Origin: [Empedobacter] haloabium
GTDB lineage: Bacteria; Pseudomonadota; Gammaproteobacteria; Burkholderiales; Burkholderiaceae_D
NCBI GenBank assembly: GCA_008011715.2
Contig: CP136508.1
Location: 2,976,001-3,040,000, forward strand
Reading direction: 5' to 3'
DNA: 64,000 bases
Numbering within the stretch: position 1 is the stretch's first letter; every line of letters begins with the position of its first letter. Below the pieces are notes generated by a model. It searched no databases. It saw only the letters and a list, made by a program, of their open reading frames with translations, and was not told where the DNA came from. Shown piece by piece: positions 35,863 to 45,261 of the stretch. The translations under genes and the position numbers were made by a program.

Positions 35863-36549
35863 GGCCGCGCCGGCGCGGACCCGTTGCCGGGTGTGATTGA
35901 TCCTGTGTAGTTGATCCTTTATGGTTGTAGTACGCCGACATCATCATGGGGTACGCATTGGAAGTACTCTACCTAAGGGCGGCCGGTGCGGATCCCCATA
36001 ATGATGTCGCGGCGCAGCGACATGAATATGCAACTTTTCATGCTAGCGACAACATTTTGGTACTCTTCAAGAAAGTGCCCGCCTGCAGTTCCGCCGGTGC
36101 TGACCCGGTCGCATCGGCTTAGGTGCCCTAGGACATCACTGACACCATAAGAAAAATGGGTTTCACTAAGCAACTCGATGCGAAATCGGAGGGTTTCGAT
36201 GATCGGGACGGATGGACCCATCGTCAAGAGCGACGCTGCATTGTGCGACGCCAATGCATCTAAGGACGACGTGTGGAGGTTCTTCGACGCTGAAGGGAGC
36301 CCGCGGCGTTGAACGCCGGCAGAAGTCAACATGCGGATGCGGCACGAAGCCAGCGCAGTTTTACGACTTGTTCGGTTTGGAGTAATGTCGAGGTCTGTCC
36401 TGCGGTGCTAGTATTCGCTGGTCAGTAAACACAAACCTCGGGAAAGAAGCGCAATAATGTGGCAACGATTTTCGTCCTTTTGGTTCCGCGTAACAAAATC
36501 GACGACGAGCCCGGTTGTTGAGCTGACATCGAACTGTAGTCCAGCTGCG
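35863..36549. other. Island boundary region, mostly non-coding
   Basis: Base composition drops after 35,900. A direct repeat TTGATCCT occurs twice at about 35,899-35,922. A possible 119-aa minus-strand frame (35973-36332) exists (see separate entry). No clear attachment site or terminal inverted repeat could be picked out by eye. Confidence 0.4.
35973..36332 (-). CDS. Hypothetical 119-aa frame at island edge
   Basis: The encoded protein has ordinary amino-acid composition ('FRIELLSETHFSYGVSDVLGHLSRCD') rather than the Arg-rich look of shadow frames, but there is no ribosome site and no recognised family. It may be a fragment of a larger gene broken when the island formed. Confidence 0.25.
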   Translation of the reverse strand: MLTSAGVQRRGLPSASKNLHTSSLDALASHNAASLLTMGPSVPIIETLRFRIELLSETHFSYGVSDVLGHLSRCDRVSTGGTAGGHFLEEYQNVVASMKSCIFMSLRRDIIMGIRTGRP

Positions 36550-36930
36550 CAAGCGCGCTTCCTGTCTGCTGAGTTGAGCCATCATCTGGGAAGCGAGGGA
36601 AAAAGCTGAAAAACACCGGAACGGCAGCAGCCCAGAGAAGGTATTTACTCCCGACGGCGAGCTCAATCTAGACATCTCGCGGGCTAGCCTGTCGAGTTTC
36701 AAGCCAAAGCAGGTTTCCAGGCATCTGCGACGCATGTCAGGCTTTGACAACTACCTCATCACCATGAACGCGCGCGGCATGAGCGTGCATGAGATCCAGG
36801 TGCATCTGCTTGAGCTGTACGGCACCGAGATGTCGCCCGACCCGATCTCTACCATCACCGACGAGGTACTGGAGGAGGGCACCCAGTGGCAACAACGGAC
36901 TCTCGAAGCGATGTATCCGATCGTCGCGCC
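36550..36930 (+). pseudogene. IS256-family (mutator) transposase remnant
   Basis: Two reading frames together match the N-terminal part of IS256-type transposases. Frame one has AELSHHLGSEGK near 36,570-36,603; after a frameshift and stop around 36,605 the next frame continues HRNGSSPEKVFTPDGELNLD, MSGFDNYLITMNARGMSVHE and YGTEMSPDPISTITDEVLEE, ending near EAMYPIV (about 36,924). The catalytic domain is absent. It marks past transposition at the island edge and is now non-functional. Confidence 0.8.
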
Positions 36931-37040
36931 CACAAATTTTATCCAAGGCATACCCCAATGCATTATGCTCTCAATCAGGTAGATAGGATCAACAAAAGCT
37001 AACAATTTTGACTAGCAACACCAACAACAGGACTCCATAA

Positions 37041-38882
37041 ATGAGGCTAAGCCGGATCGCCATAAAGAACTTCAGGAATTTCAAGCTTCTCGACGTGCAA
37101 CTTGGGGAACACGCTGTGGTCCTGGGCGAGAACAAAGTTGGAAAAACAAATTTGCTGTTCGCCTTGCGTTTGATCCTAGACGCAACGTTACCTGATTCGC
37201 AACGTCGTCTGCGCCTTGAAGATTTTTGGGACGGTTTGCCGCGCCCGCTAAAGTCCGAAGACGTTATCGCCGTCACCATCGAGGTTACAGATTTTGTTGA
37301 TAATGAGAACCTGCTTGCTGTACTGGCCGATCATCTGATCAAGCCTGATCCGATGGTGGCTCGGATTACGTACCGCTTTCAACCCATACCAGGACTCGGT
37401 CGGGAACCACGTAGCGAAGCTGACTACGAGTTCATTATCTTCGGCGGCGGTCGTACGGAAAATTCCGTAAATTACGAGCTCCGACGCTGGATGCCGATGG
37501 ACTTGTTCCCGGCGTTGCGTGATGCTGAATCGGATCTGGCACGTTGGGCCCGCTCGCCATTGCGCCCACTGCTCGATCGTGCTGCAAAAACAGTTGACCC
37601 TGTGGCGCTTGCTGAGATTGCCGCTCAGGTTCATCACACAACGTTAGGAGTGGTCGGGCTACCAGAAATTTCGGACATTGTAGATAAAGTTAATCGCCAA
37701 CTGACAACGATGGTGGGACACAAACATGCAGTGGAAACGGCCTTGGGTTTTGCTCCTACCGAGCCTGAACGCCTGTTGCGAGCTTTGCAAATGATGATTG
37801 ACGGGGGAAAGCGGGGCGTCGCCGAAGCCAGTTTGGGGTCGGCCAATGTACTGTATCTGGCTTTAAAACACCTGGAGCATCAATACCTAGTCGACGACGG
37901 GGAGCGCCAACACACGTTCCTCGCCATCGAAGAGCCCGAAGCGCATTTGCATCCGCATCTGCAGCGCCTAATTTATCGAAACTACCTGCAAGTTCGCGAT
38001 GGCGCCGATGAGAAACAAGAACCGAGAAGCATACTGCTAACCACGCACTCGCCCAACGTGGCCAGCGTTGCACCTCTTTCAGACGTGGTCGTCCTCCGGC
38101 ATTTGGGCGAGGAGGGGCACACTATCGGGCGTTCCTTAAAAGGCATAGCATTAGCCGAAAACGATCGCGAAGATCTGGAGCGATACATTGACGTGACACG
38201 GGGAGAATTGTTCTTCTCTAAAGGTGTGATACTCGTTGAGGGGGACGCGGAAAAGTTTTTGCTGCCAACGCTGGCGAAAGTCTACGATGGCACAATTGAT
38301 TTTGATGCGATGGGAGTCACCGTCTGTTCAATTGCGGGCACCAACTTTGCACCTTATGTCAAGCTTCTCGGCCCCGAAGGGCTGGATATTCCCTTCGTGG
38401 TGTTGACTGACTTCGATCCAAAGAGTGCCGCTGTCAGTCAGGAGGATGCGGACCCAGACGATGTCGACGGGGGCGACAACTATGGGGAATACCGAGTAGT
38501 CAATCAGATTATGGCGCATCTTCTGGACGCGAAGTTCGTGAAGGAAAGCAGTTTTAAGGAAGACTTGGAGCTTGCACCAAAATATGGCGTTTTCTTGAAT
38601 GACTTTACCTTCGAGGTCGACCTTTTTAATGAAGGTGCGTCGAGCTTCTTCCTCGACGCCGTCAAGGATTTGTCTACCAACAAAAAAATGCACGCGCGAT
38701 TCGCGGCATTGAACGCTGATACATCCTCGCTCGATGCTACCCAGTTCCTGAAAGACATCGAATCGATCGGCAAGGGACGATTTGCGCAACGGCTTGCAGC
38801 AGTGATCAGCAAAGGTGACGCGAACGTGTGTCCTCAATATATTAAGGATGCGCTAGACTATTTAAGAGAGAAATTAGGATGA
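37041..38882 (+). CDS. gajA: Gabija-type ATPase-nuclease GajA (OLD family)
   Basis: A 613-aa protein of the OLD family. The N-terminal ABC-type ATPase has Walker A GENKVGKTN (G29-T36) and a signature/Walker B region 'HTFLAIEEPEAHLHPHLQR' with 'ILLTTHSPNV' as the switch His. The C-terminal TOPRIM nuclease has E400 in VEGDAE and D457-x-D459 in LTDFD, the metal-binding residues. The stop overlaps the next gene's ATG (ATGA), and that gene is a UvrD-like helicase, the gene pair defining Gabija antiphage defence. GajA is a sequence-dependent nicking endonuclease held in check by nucleotides in known systems. Codon usage is less GC-rich than in the flanking chromosome. Confidence 0.85.
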   Translation: MRLSRIAIKNFRNFKLLDVQLGEHAVVLGENKVGKTNLLFALRLILDATLPDSQRRLRLEDFWDGLPRPLKSEDVIAVTIEVTDFVDNENLLAVLADHLIKPDPMVARITYRFQPIPGLGREPRSEADYEFIIFGGGRTENSVNYELRRWMPMDLFPALRDAESDLARWARSPLRPLLDRAAKTVDPVALAEIAAQVHHTTLGVVGLPEISDIVDKVNRQLTTMVGHKHAVETALGFAPTEPERLLRALQMMIDGGKRGVAEASLGSANVLYLALKHLEHQYLVDDGERQHTFLAIEEPEAHLHPHLQRLIYRNYLQVRDGADEKQEPRSILLTTHSPNVASVAPLSDVVVLRHLGEEGHTIGRSLKGIALAENDREDLERYIDVTRGELFFSKGVILVEGDAEKFLLPTLAKVYDGTIDFDAMGVTVCSIAGTNFAPYVKLLGPEGLDIPFVVLTDFDPKSAAVSQEDADPDDVDGGDNYGEYRVVNQIMAHLLDAKFVKESSFKEDLELAPKYGVFLNDFTFEVDLFNEGASSFFLDAVKDLSTNKKMHARFAALNADTSSLDATQFLKDIESIGKGRFAQRLAAVISKGDANVCPQYIKDALDYLREKLG

Positions 38883-40642
38883 GCACTCACGCCGCTCTAT
38901 ACCTTGAAATTGCGGAGGACCTGCGGGAGAACGAAGACCAGTGGCGTGCGTACGAGTCGGGTGGGGACTGCGTTATCCTGGCGGGACCAGGAAGTGGCAA
39001 AACGAAAACGATCACGCTCAAGATCGCCCGGCTACTCGCTGAGGATGTACGCCGCCCACGTCGCATCGCCTGCATCACCTACAGCAATGCGTGTGCTGGC
39101 GAGTTACAATCGCGGTTGGCTAAGCTAGGTGTGGAGGATGATGGCCGCGTTGCGCTTTCTACCGTTCATTCTTTCTGTTTAACGGAGCTGGTATCGCCTT
39201 ATGCAGCGATGGCGGGAATAGCAATTCCAGATCCTTTGAAGGTGGCGACGCCGGCACAATCGCGCGAGCTCTTCAAGCAGGCATACCAGCAAAGTATTGG
39301 TGGCAATCCCTCTAGCTCGTTCCGCATGTCATGTGATAAGTTGCGTCGTACCATCGTCGATCGGGATAGCCAGGAGTGGCGTCAATGGGTATTTCGCGAG
39401 ACGCAAGTTGTGGAAGCATATGAAGCGCTGCTTCTGGAGAATGGCGTCATCGATTTTGACGGATTGGTGCTCGTGGGCCTTCAGCTCGTGGAAAATAACA
39501 AGTGGGTAAGGAATGCTGTACTAGCCAAATATCCGGTAGTAGTGATCGATGAGTACCAAGATCTTGGCTTGCCTTTGCATCGCATCGTGTTGGCATTGCG
39601 AGCAGCTGGGATTCGGATCTTTGCCGTGGGCGATCCAGATCAATCTATTTATGGCTTCACCGGCGCACAGCCTGGGCTCCTTCGCGCGCTGTCACAAATG
39701 CCTGGCGTCGAAGTCACGACACTCAAGCTGAACTATCGGTGCGCCGATAACATCATCGCGGCATCGAAGGCGCTGCTACCTGAGCCTGGAGATTTCCGAT
39801 CACACGATGGGCGAAAAGGTGAGATCCGCATTCATCGCCTAGAATCCGGAGTACGGCAACAAGCTGACTATTCGCTCTCATCGCTGATTCCAGCCATGCT
39901 AGAAGCAAACCCTTCGTGGGTTCCCGGTGATATCGCATTGCTATACCGCAGCCTTAACGAAGGCACATCAATCGCTAAATCAGCCGATGCAATTGGCCAG
40001 CGTTATTTTCGTCTGGATAATGGTTCCCCCATCAAGCGAACACGCCTGACGGGATGGTTGACCGAGGCCGCGCAATGGTGTGCGGGTGGATGGCAGACGG
40101 GGAAAGTGACTCTGGCTCATCTTCTCAAGCTCTGGCGTAGATTGTTCCGTGCGCCTGCGAGCAATGCCGAACAGTTGGCCACCCGTAGGAAGTTGATCCG
40201 TGTTCTATTCGCTCAGCGTGATGGGGCGCAACCACTGAGGCAATGGTTGCTGGCCCTTCAAGAAGGAATTTTGAAAGAGACGCTCGCATGCGAACCCGGT
40301 CTGGCAGATGAAGTGGACAACTTCGCTAATCTGATTTCAGGGACCGCTCCCGGCGCTCCTTTGGCTGCTTTTACTGTTGAGATCTTCGGCAACCAGGGAA
40401 AGAGCCCAGATCAGCTTAATCTGATGACGATACACAGCTCAAAAGGTTTAGAATTCCAGGCGGTAATTATGCTGGGCTTAGAAGAGGGCGAGTTTCCGAG
40501 TGGCTATGATAAATCAGAGTCGCAGCTGCTGGAAGCCGCTCGACTTTTCTATGTGGGCGTTACTCGCGCTAAGAGCCAGGTCCACTTGATCTACGACTGC
40601 AAGGAATCGCCGTTTTTGAGTGCGATTCGGGAATCTGTCTAG
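38879..40642 (+). CDS. gajB: Gabija-type UvrD-like helicase GajB
   Basis: A 587-aa SF1A helicase. Walker A is LAGPGSGKTKT (G36-T42), motif II VVVIDEYQDLGL, motif III 'VGDPDQSIYGFTGAQP', motif V/VI 'MTIHSSKGLEF' and 'LFYVGVTRAKSQ'. It is about 580-600 aa long, as expected for GajB. It starts within the GajA stop (4-base overlap), so the two are translated together. In known Gabija systems GajB hydrolyses NTPs in response to DNA ends and so relieves GajA inhibition. The pair lies between an IS256 remnant and a DUF2971 gene. Confidence 0.85.
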   Translation: MSTHAALYLEIAEDLRENEDQWRAYESGGDCVILAGPGSGKTKTITLKIARLLAEDVRRPRRIACITYSNACAGELQSRLAKLGVEDDGRVALSTVHSFCLTELVSPYAAMAGIAIPDPLKVATPAQSRELFKQAYQQSIGGNPSSSFRMSCDKLRRTIVDRDSQEWRQWVFRETQVVEAYEALLLENGVIDFDGLVLVGLQLVENNKWVRNAVLAKYPVVVIDEYQDLGLPLHRIVLALRAAGIRIFAVGDPDQSIYGFTGAQPGLLRALSQMPGVEVTTLKLNYRCADNIIAASKALLPEPGDFRSHDGRKGEIRIHRLESGVRQQADYSLSSLIPAMLEANPSWVPGDIALLYRSLNEGTSIAKSADAIGQRYFRLDNGSPIKRTRLTGWLTEAAQWCAGGWQTGKVTLAHLLKLWRRLFRAPASNAEQLATRRKLIRVLFAQRDGAQPLRQWLLALQEGILKETLACEPGLADEVDNFANLISGTAPGAPLAAFTVEIFGNQGKSPDQLNLMTIHSSKGLEFQAVIMLGLEEGEFPSGYDKSESQLLEAARLFYVGVTRAKSQVHLIYDCKESPFLSAIRESV

Positions 40643-41165
40643 TGCGCAAGCCCTGGGGAAGCATCAAGGCCGTATGGAACGAGAAATTAAGAGGGCGCCC
40701 CCAGGCCTTGGGTGTGTCGACTTCGTCGATCTATACCTTTGGCCCATAGACAACAGATCCTTGGTGGCTTGGTAGGTCAACAGCGTATTGAAACGAAGCC
40801 ATCCGGTCGGTACCCAAACGCGAGGCTTTGAGATTCGTTTCAGATATCTTTAGGTGTTTTCGCGCGTTGGCAGATTTGTTATCAAGTCTCTAGGAATTGG
40901 CACATTCACTTCAGCTAATTCAACGGCAGGTGCGAGCGTTAACTACGCTCGCTCAACCCACGCGATGAACGGGTCGCGATGCGCCGGACACGGTGGTATG
41001 TCGGCGCCTCATGCATGGAAGGCACATGCACTTGCCCAATGGAAATGTCGTCAAGGAACCGTTGCCAGTGGCGCGACGTGCAAAAAGGCTCCGCGCTGCA
41101 CGGTTGCCTACGGCCATTTTCTTGAAAGTGGCTCCAGTTAGAGCCGGGTTGCGAAGGCACAGACC
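40643..41165. other. Intergenic region after Gabija
   Basis: About 520 bp without a convincing gene. One + frame (40854-41141) lacks a ribosome site and familiar features. The region has mixed composition and may be remnant DNA; the first part (40,650-40,710) has GC-rich inverted segments that could end the gajAB transcript. Confidence 0.4.
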
Positions 41166-41990
41166 TCATCGCGGCATTTCCGCAGCGGCACGTTTGGCAT
41201 TAAGGTGGGACTGATAGTCGATTTGGTCGAACTCTACCTTAAATTCGCTGGTGCTTTTGACACCCCTCCAGAATTTCACGGTCTCATTCTGACCTTGGAG
41301 AATTAGGCAAATGATCTCCAAGGCTGCTTTAGTGATTTCAGGTCCAAAATATACACCTGTAAGCACCTGGGGTGGGTATGAATAAAGCGTGCCAACATTA
41401 GCGTGAAGAGCCCGCCACTCCTTCTCATATGCCCAGGACGGAGATTTACTCGAAAAAACGGACATGAAATCGTTAGCTTCCATCTCGCCTCGTAGGATTG
41501 GTATCGGATCGAACGTCGGCATAGTTGAAGAATAGTTAACTTTATGGAGCTTTGCAAAATATGCGCTCTCAAATTCTAAGCAAAATCCCTTATAGTTGCC
41601 GCCGTAGTGCGCCCACATCAAAAGATCGTTACAGCTTTCTGAGAAGCAGGAAACACCACGACGCTCGCTAAAGTCTTTTATCTTGGCGGCTACGGTGTCT
41701 GCCGCTGACTTCACGAAAATTTGGCGCAGGTGCTCTGTAGTTGCGCAAAGCATCTGTTTATGTGCAGGGGAGCCAGGAGGAATCTCCATTAAATACTGCT
41801 TTCGAACCCCTTCCACGTCCTCGTCTGACGGAACGTCGATAGTTGGCGAGACGCTGCAGTCGTATGGGTCGTTGAAGTTTTTAGGCGAACTAAAGTAGAT
41901 CGCCTGGTTTTTTAAATTTTCTAAATTCTGCGATGTAAAAGAAAAATACTTGTAAATCCGCGATGGTGGTAGGGAAGCCGGGCTATTCAT
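41166..41990 (-). CDS. DUF2971 domain protein
   Basis: A 274-aa protein. Family features: 'IYKYFSFTSQNLENLKNQAIYFSSPKNFNDPYDC' at the N-terminus, the central 'RRGVSCFSESCNDLLMWAHYGGNYKGFCLEFE' and 'WAYEKEWRALHA' near the C-terminal third, which match DUF2971 proteins. These are often found in defence islands and in TA-like contexts; the biochemical function is not known. It is convergent with the Gabija operon and flanked by a 22-of-25-base direct repeat. The C-terminal codons contain one of the repeat copies. Confidence 0.8.
   Translation of the reverse strand: MNSPASLPPSRIYKYFSFTSQNLENLKNQAIYFSSPKNFNDPYDCSVSPTIDVPSDEDVEGVRKQYLMEIPPGSPAHKQMLCATTEHLRQIFVKSAADTVAAKIKDFSERRGVSCFSESCNDLLMWAHYGGNYKGFCLEFESAYFAKLHKVNYSSTMPTFDPIPILRGEMEANDFMSVFSSKSPSWAYEKEWRALHANVGTLYSYPPQVLTGVYFGPEITKAALEIICLILQGQNETVKFWRGVKSTSEFKVEFDQIDYQSHLNAKRAAAEMPR
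41173..41197 (+). repeat. Direct repeat, copy 1 (GGCATTTCCG...CGGCACGTTTGG)
   Basis: Begins GGCATTTCCG, has a 3-base middle CAG and ends CGGCACGTTTGG. The same blocks recur at 42155-42177 with a single T in the middle. This copy overlaps the last codons of the DUF2971 gene. Confidence 0.6.
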
Positions 41991-42532
41991 AGTCGTAAAC
42001 GGGTTCTTCTGTAAGGCAATCCGCCGGGTAGGCAGTCCTGATGGCGAAGCTGCCTCATTGAAGCCGCTCCAGTTTGCGTGACATGCCTAAAGACGCTATC
42101 TGTCACTATCCCTCACGCTCGCTAGCGACCTTCTGGCTTTCTCGACATGTGAGAGGCATTTCCGTCGGCACGTTTGGTTTGTCGTGGCAGGCCGGCTATG
42201 AGTAGTAGCAGGCAATCTAATCCGACCGGATACTTGCCACTGTTCTGCATCCCTATCTTCGCGGATACATTAGCAAAATGTCTGAAAGTGGTCAATGCGC
42301 ATTTCGCCGTGCTGCGGTACATGGTCCGGGCAAGTATAGAACTGCCCACAGGCGCGCACTCTGCCCTCATTGTGACGCGCAGCCATTTTTTTCGCCACGC
42401 CGAGATGACCACGAACTGAGTGCCATGCGCTACGGACTAGGGGCTAAAAACCGCTTGCAATGCATGAAGTAAAGCCTATCCTACTGGATGATATAGCGCG
42501 CATTTGCGTCGCGGCATAAACGAGGCTAAGAA
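41991..42532. other. Non-coding region upstream of TnsA; probable transposon end
   Basis: About 540 bp between the DUF2971 gene and the tnsA-like gene. It holds direct-repeat copy 2 and looser CATTT-CG-rich motifs at about 42,299, 42,384 and 42,500, the kind of array expected where TnsB binds a transposon end. A small frame (42278-42472) with one CPHC pair has no ribosome site. No terminal TGT with a matching partner could be confirmed. Confidence 0.4.
42155..42177 (+). repeat. Direct repeat, copy 2
   Basis: GGCATTTCCG, then T, then CGGCACGTTTGG: identical blocks to the copy at 41173, in the same orientation, 982 bp apart. It lies upstream of both the DUF2971 and the tnsA-like genes. Confidence 0.6.
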
Positions 42533-43240
42533 GTGGCGTCGAGCTCTACAAAAGCGGGCGGGAAAAGACTCGGAACACGGCTCCGCGGGAACTTGAGCGC
42601 CGCTTACGGGCAGCGCGGGACTGCGGTGAATAGCCTATGGTACGTCTACAGTCCCCGTAGCGATAGCGACTGGATCCTCCGTAGCGATCTCGAGTGGGAC
42701 CACTTTGTTTTGGCGGAGTCGGATCCTGACATTGCATTGTGCAGCTACCTACCGCAGCAGCACAGGTTACTGTACGAAGGGGAGCAGCTCAGCGTTGCCG
42801 TGGATGCGACCGTCACCCATCTGGACGGCAGCATAGAATGGCGTCGCGTGAAGTTTGCGGGGGCCGAGACGGACGAGAATTCATCAGCTGCGACCGAGCT
42901 GGCGCGATCTGTCGCGGCATCTGACAGGGCAGGCGTTAAATACACGCTGTGGATTGAAGACGTCATCCGGCGCAACCCTATATTGCTCGCGAACTGGCGC
43001 CGTGCGATCGCCTGGTTGGCTGCTGCCCGCGAGCATTCGCTCGCCCCGTATCAGGTGGAACTCGGGCGGAAGCTGCGCGCCGAAGGATCGTTGACTCTGG
43101 GACAAATCGAATTGCTGTTTGGCGAGGCTTCGTTCGCGTTGTACGCGGCGGCGGTGTTTCGCGAGCTGCAGCGCGGCACTTACGTCTCAAACCTGCACGA
43201 AGCGCAGTTGTCGCGAGCAACCTTCGTTCAGATACCTTGA
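42533..43240 (+). CDS. tnsA: TnsA-like transposase endonuclease
   Basis: A 235-aa protein starting with GTG, preceded by GAGG at proper distance. Residues about 35-110 follow the TnsA nuclease pattern: an acidic residue E54 in DLEWDHF, the 'SYLPQQHRLLY' strand (corresponding to QP-type family positions), D91 in VAVDATV and K107 in RRVKF; these could be the E-D-K active site, though the Gln/Glu before the Lys is Arg here. The C-terminal half is helical. In Tn7-like elements TnsA cuts the 5' ends beside TnsB. The gene is 7 bp ahead of tnsB. The overall similarity is low, so it may be a divergent TnsA. Confidence 0.7.
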   Translation: MASSSTKAGGKRLGTRLRGNLSAAYGQRGTAVNSLWYVYSPRSDSDWILRSDLEWDHFVLAESDPDIALCSYLPQQHRLLYEGEQLSVAVDATVTHLDGSIEWRRVKFAGAETDENSSAATELARSVAASDRAGVKYTLWIEDVIRRNPILLANWRRAIAWLAAAREHSLAPYQVELGRKLRAEGSLTLGQIELLFGEASFALYAAAVFRELQRGTYVSNLHEAQLSRATFVQIP

Positions 43241-43247
43241 GGCCATC

Positions 43248-45248
43248 ATGGGAAAGCCTTGGTCAGCAAAGACACTACCGCCAGATATAGCGGATACGTC
43301 ACGCTGGCGAACGGTGGATGCGGATGCTCTAGACGATGAAAGCAGACAGCGATTTATGAGATATCGCGCCGCGATTGACAGGTACCTCCGGACAGGAAAA
43401 TTGGGGGCGATTTCCAGCGATCTTGGTTTAACCAAAAACAGCATCATTCGACAGCTCAATCGTTGCGTTACCGTGGCAAGCGATGGGAAGTTATACGGCT
43501 GGGCTGCATTGATCCCCGAGCTTCGTGTCAGAACCTACGAGCGCAGGGCAGAAATACCAACGGGCCGCGTGCATGGTGGCGGCACGCGCGCTGGTGCCTT
43601 CCAGGCTTTCCTGACGAGGCATCCGGAGATCAGACAGAAAATCGACAATCTCGTTCTCAAGCGCGGCGGGAAGATGACCGTGCATGAAGCGCGGATCGCA
43701 TTGAAGAACGTGCATGCGTCGTTTGTAGCCTGTTGCGAGGAAGCCGGCGTCAAAGGAAACGAGTATCCACTTAATAGCAAGACGAAGGGGCGCAGATCGG
43801 TCGAGCGCTATGCCAATGAGATCATGCAGTGCGCTGCTGAAGAGGCTGTGCGTGCGCGCTTTGGTACCGTCGCGCACTCGCGCCTCAGTGTCGGCCGGGG
43901 ACGCCAATCTAGCCCTCTTGCTTATGCGCCATACGACGTCGTCGGGATCGATCCGCACAAGATGGACTGTATTGGAACGGTGCGGATACCGGGACCGAAA
44001 GGGCCTCAACGCGTAGCCATCGAGCGATTGTGGATTGTTCCGGTTGTTGACGACTACTCCCGCGCCATTCTCGGCTACAGCGTTGGTATCCGCACGGAGT
44101 GTTCTGCCGCCACGATCGAACAGAGCATCATCTCGGCGATGTCCGAGTGGCGGCCGCGCTCGCTGACCGTGCCGAAGATGGTGTACGCGGCGAGCGCAGG
44201 ACTGCCTTCCGGCCGGTATCCCGCGCTCGTCGGCCGCGCGTGGGCGGCGATGATGGTCGACAACGCTGCGGTCCATTATTCGCGAGCCATCGCCGAGCGC
44301 GCCAGGCGGCGCCTGGGCTGCGCGGTGAATTACGGGCCTGTCGGTCATTGGGAGCATCGTCCCGCGCTGGAGCGGGTCATGCGCACACTCGAGGGGTACG
44401 GATTTCAACGATTGCCCTCGACCGTCGGTACCGGTCCGACCGACCCTGTCAAAAGCGATCCCGTTCGCAAGGCGGTCGAACTGGGCATCAACTGGGAAAT
44501 GCTACTCGACGCTATCGATGTGGTCATTGCCAACTACAACGCGACGCAAAACGAGGCGCTGGGCAACCGGTCACCGCTCAACCTGCTAAGCGACTACGTG
44601 GAGGATGGCTCGCTTGACTTCCTTCCGCGCCGCCTCCCACCAGCGACAGCGACCGTGGCGGAACTCGGCGTCATGATCGAGACCAAGACTGTGCGCGGCG
44701 ATCTGCGTAATGGACGGCGCCCATATATCGAAATCGATCGCGTGCATTACACCAGTCCGCTACTGAGCAGCTCTTTCGGCCTGGTGGGCAAGAAAATGCG
44801 CATTCACATCCGCGAGTCGAACATGTGCAGCGTGGTGGCATTTCACGAGTCGGGGGAAGAACTTGGCGTTTTAAGAGCGCAGGGTGCATGGGCAACGACG
44901 GTGCATACGCGTGAAATGCGCAAGCAGATCAACGCTTTGCGCGACAGCGGTGAACTGACGATCGGTTTCAACGACAACCCGATCGTGGCATTACTCAACC
45001 ACCTGGGTTCGGTCACGTACAAGGAGGCCGAGAGGAAGCCAATGAAAATCTCGCGCCATGCGACCAAGCTGGCGCGGGCCGCGGCCGCTTCGGGCATGCC
45101 CGTTGTGCCGTCGGTTGACCAGACGCCGTCGCCGCCGACCTCGCCAGAACGAGTCCTGAGCGTTGTGCCCACATCGAGTGCGCAGTCTGACCAGCGTGCG
45201 CTTTCCGTACTGATCAAGCCGCCACAATGGAAGACCGTGATCCGCTAA
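43248..45248 (+). CDS. tnsB: TnsB/TniA-like DDE transposase
   Basis: A 666-aa transposase. An N-terminal HTH region ('GKLGAISSDLGLTKNSIIRQLNRC') is followed by a helical DNA-binding part and an rve catalytic core with D235 in GIDPHKMD, D338 in MMVDNAAVHY and E375 in ALERVMRTLEG (spacing about 36, as expected for DDE). A C-terminal beta-barrel and a Pro/Ser-rich tail follow; the end may bind TnsC. The ATG at 43248 was chosen from GAGG seven bases ahead; a longer frame overlaps tnsA. It sits between tnsA and tnsC in one operon and joins the 3' ends. Confidence 0.85.
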   Translation: MGKPWSAKTLPPDIADTSRWRTVDADALDDESRQRFMRYRAAIDRYLRTGKLGAISSDLGLTKNSIIRQLNRCVTVASDGKLYGWAALIPELRVRTYERRAEIPTGRVHGGGTRAGAFQAFLTRHPEIRQKIDNLVLKRGGKMTVHEARIALKNVHASFVACCEEAGVKGNEYPLNSKTKGRRSVERYANEIMQCAAEEAVRARFGTVAHSRLSVGRGRQSSPLAYAPYDVVGIDPHKMDCIGTVRIPGPKGPQRVAIERLWIVPVVDDYSRAILGYSVGIRTECSAATIEQSIISAMSEWRPRSLTVPKMVYAASAGLPSGRYPALVGRAWAAMMVDNAAVHYSRAIAERARRRLGCAVNYGPVGHWEHRPALERVMRTLEGYGFQRLPSTVGTGPTDPVKSDPVRKAVELGINWEMLLDAIDVVIANYNATQNEALGNRSPLNLLSDYVEDGSLDFLPRRLPPATATVAELGVMIETKTVRGDLRNGRRPYIEIDRVHYTSPLLSSSFGLVGKKMRIHIRESNMCSVVAFHESGEELGVLRAQGAWATTVHTREMRKQINALRDSGELTIGFNDNPIVALLNHLGSVTYKEAERKPMKISRHATKLARAAAASGMPVVPSVDQTPSPPTSPERVLSVVPTSSAQSDQRALSVLIKPPQWKTVIR

Positions 45249-45261
45249 GTCAGGAGGAGCA

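Noticed and set aside
36361..36750. 129-aa minus frame
   Set aside because: It is antisense to the IS256 transposase remnant and has no homologous look.
40854..41141. 95-aa + frame after gajB
   Set aside because: No ribosome site, no known features and odd composition; treated as non-coding.
42101..42120. TGTCACTATCCCTCACGCTC as a possible transposon terminus
   Set aside because: No inverted partner could be found elsewhere in the window.
42278..42472. Small + frame with a CPHC pair before tnsA
   Set aside because: Only one cysteine pair, no ribosome site, and it lies in the probable transposon end.
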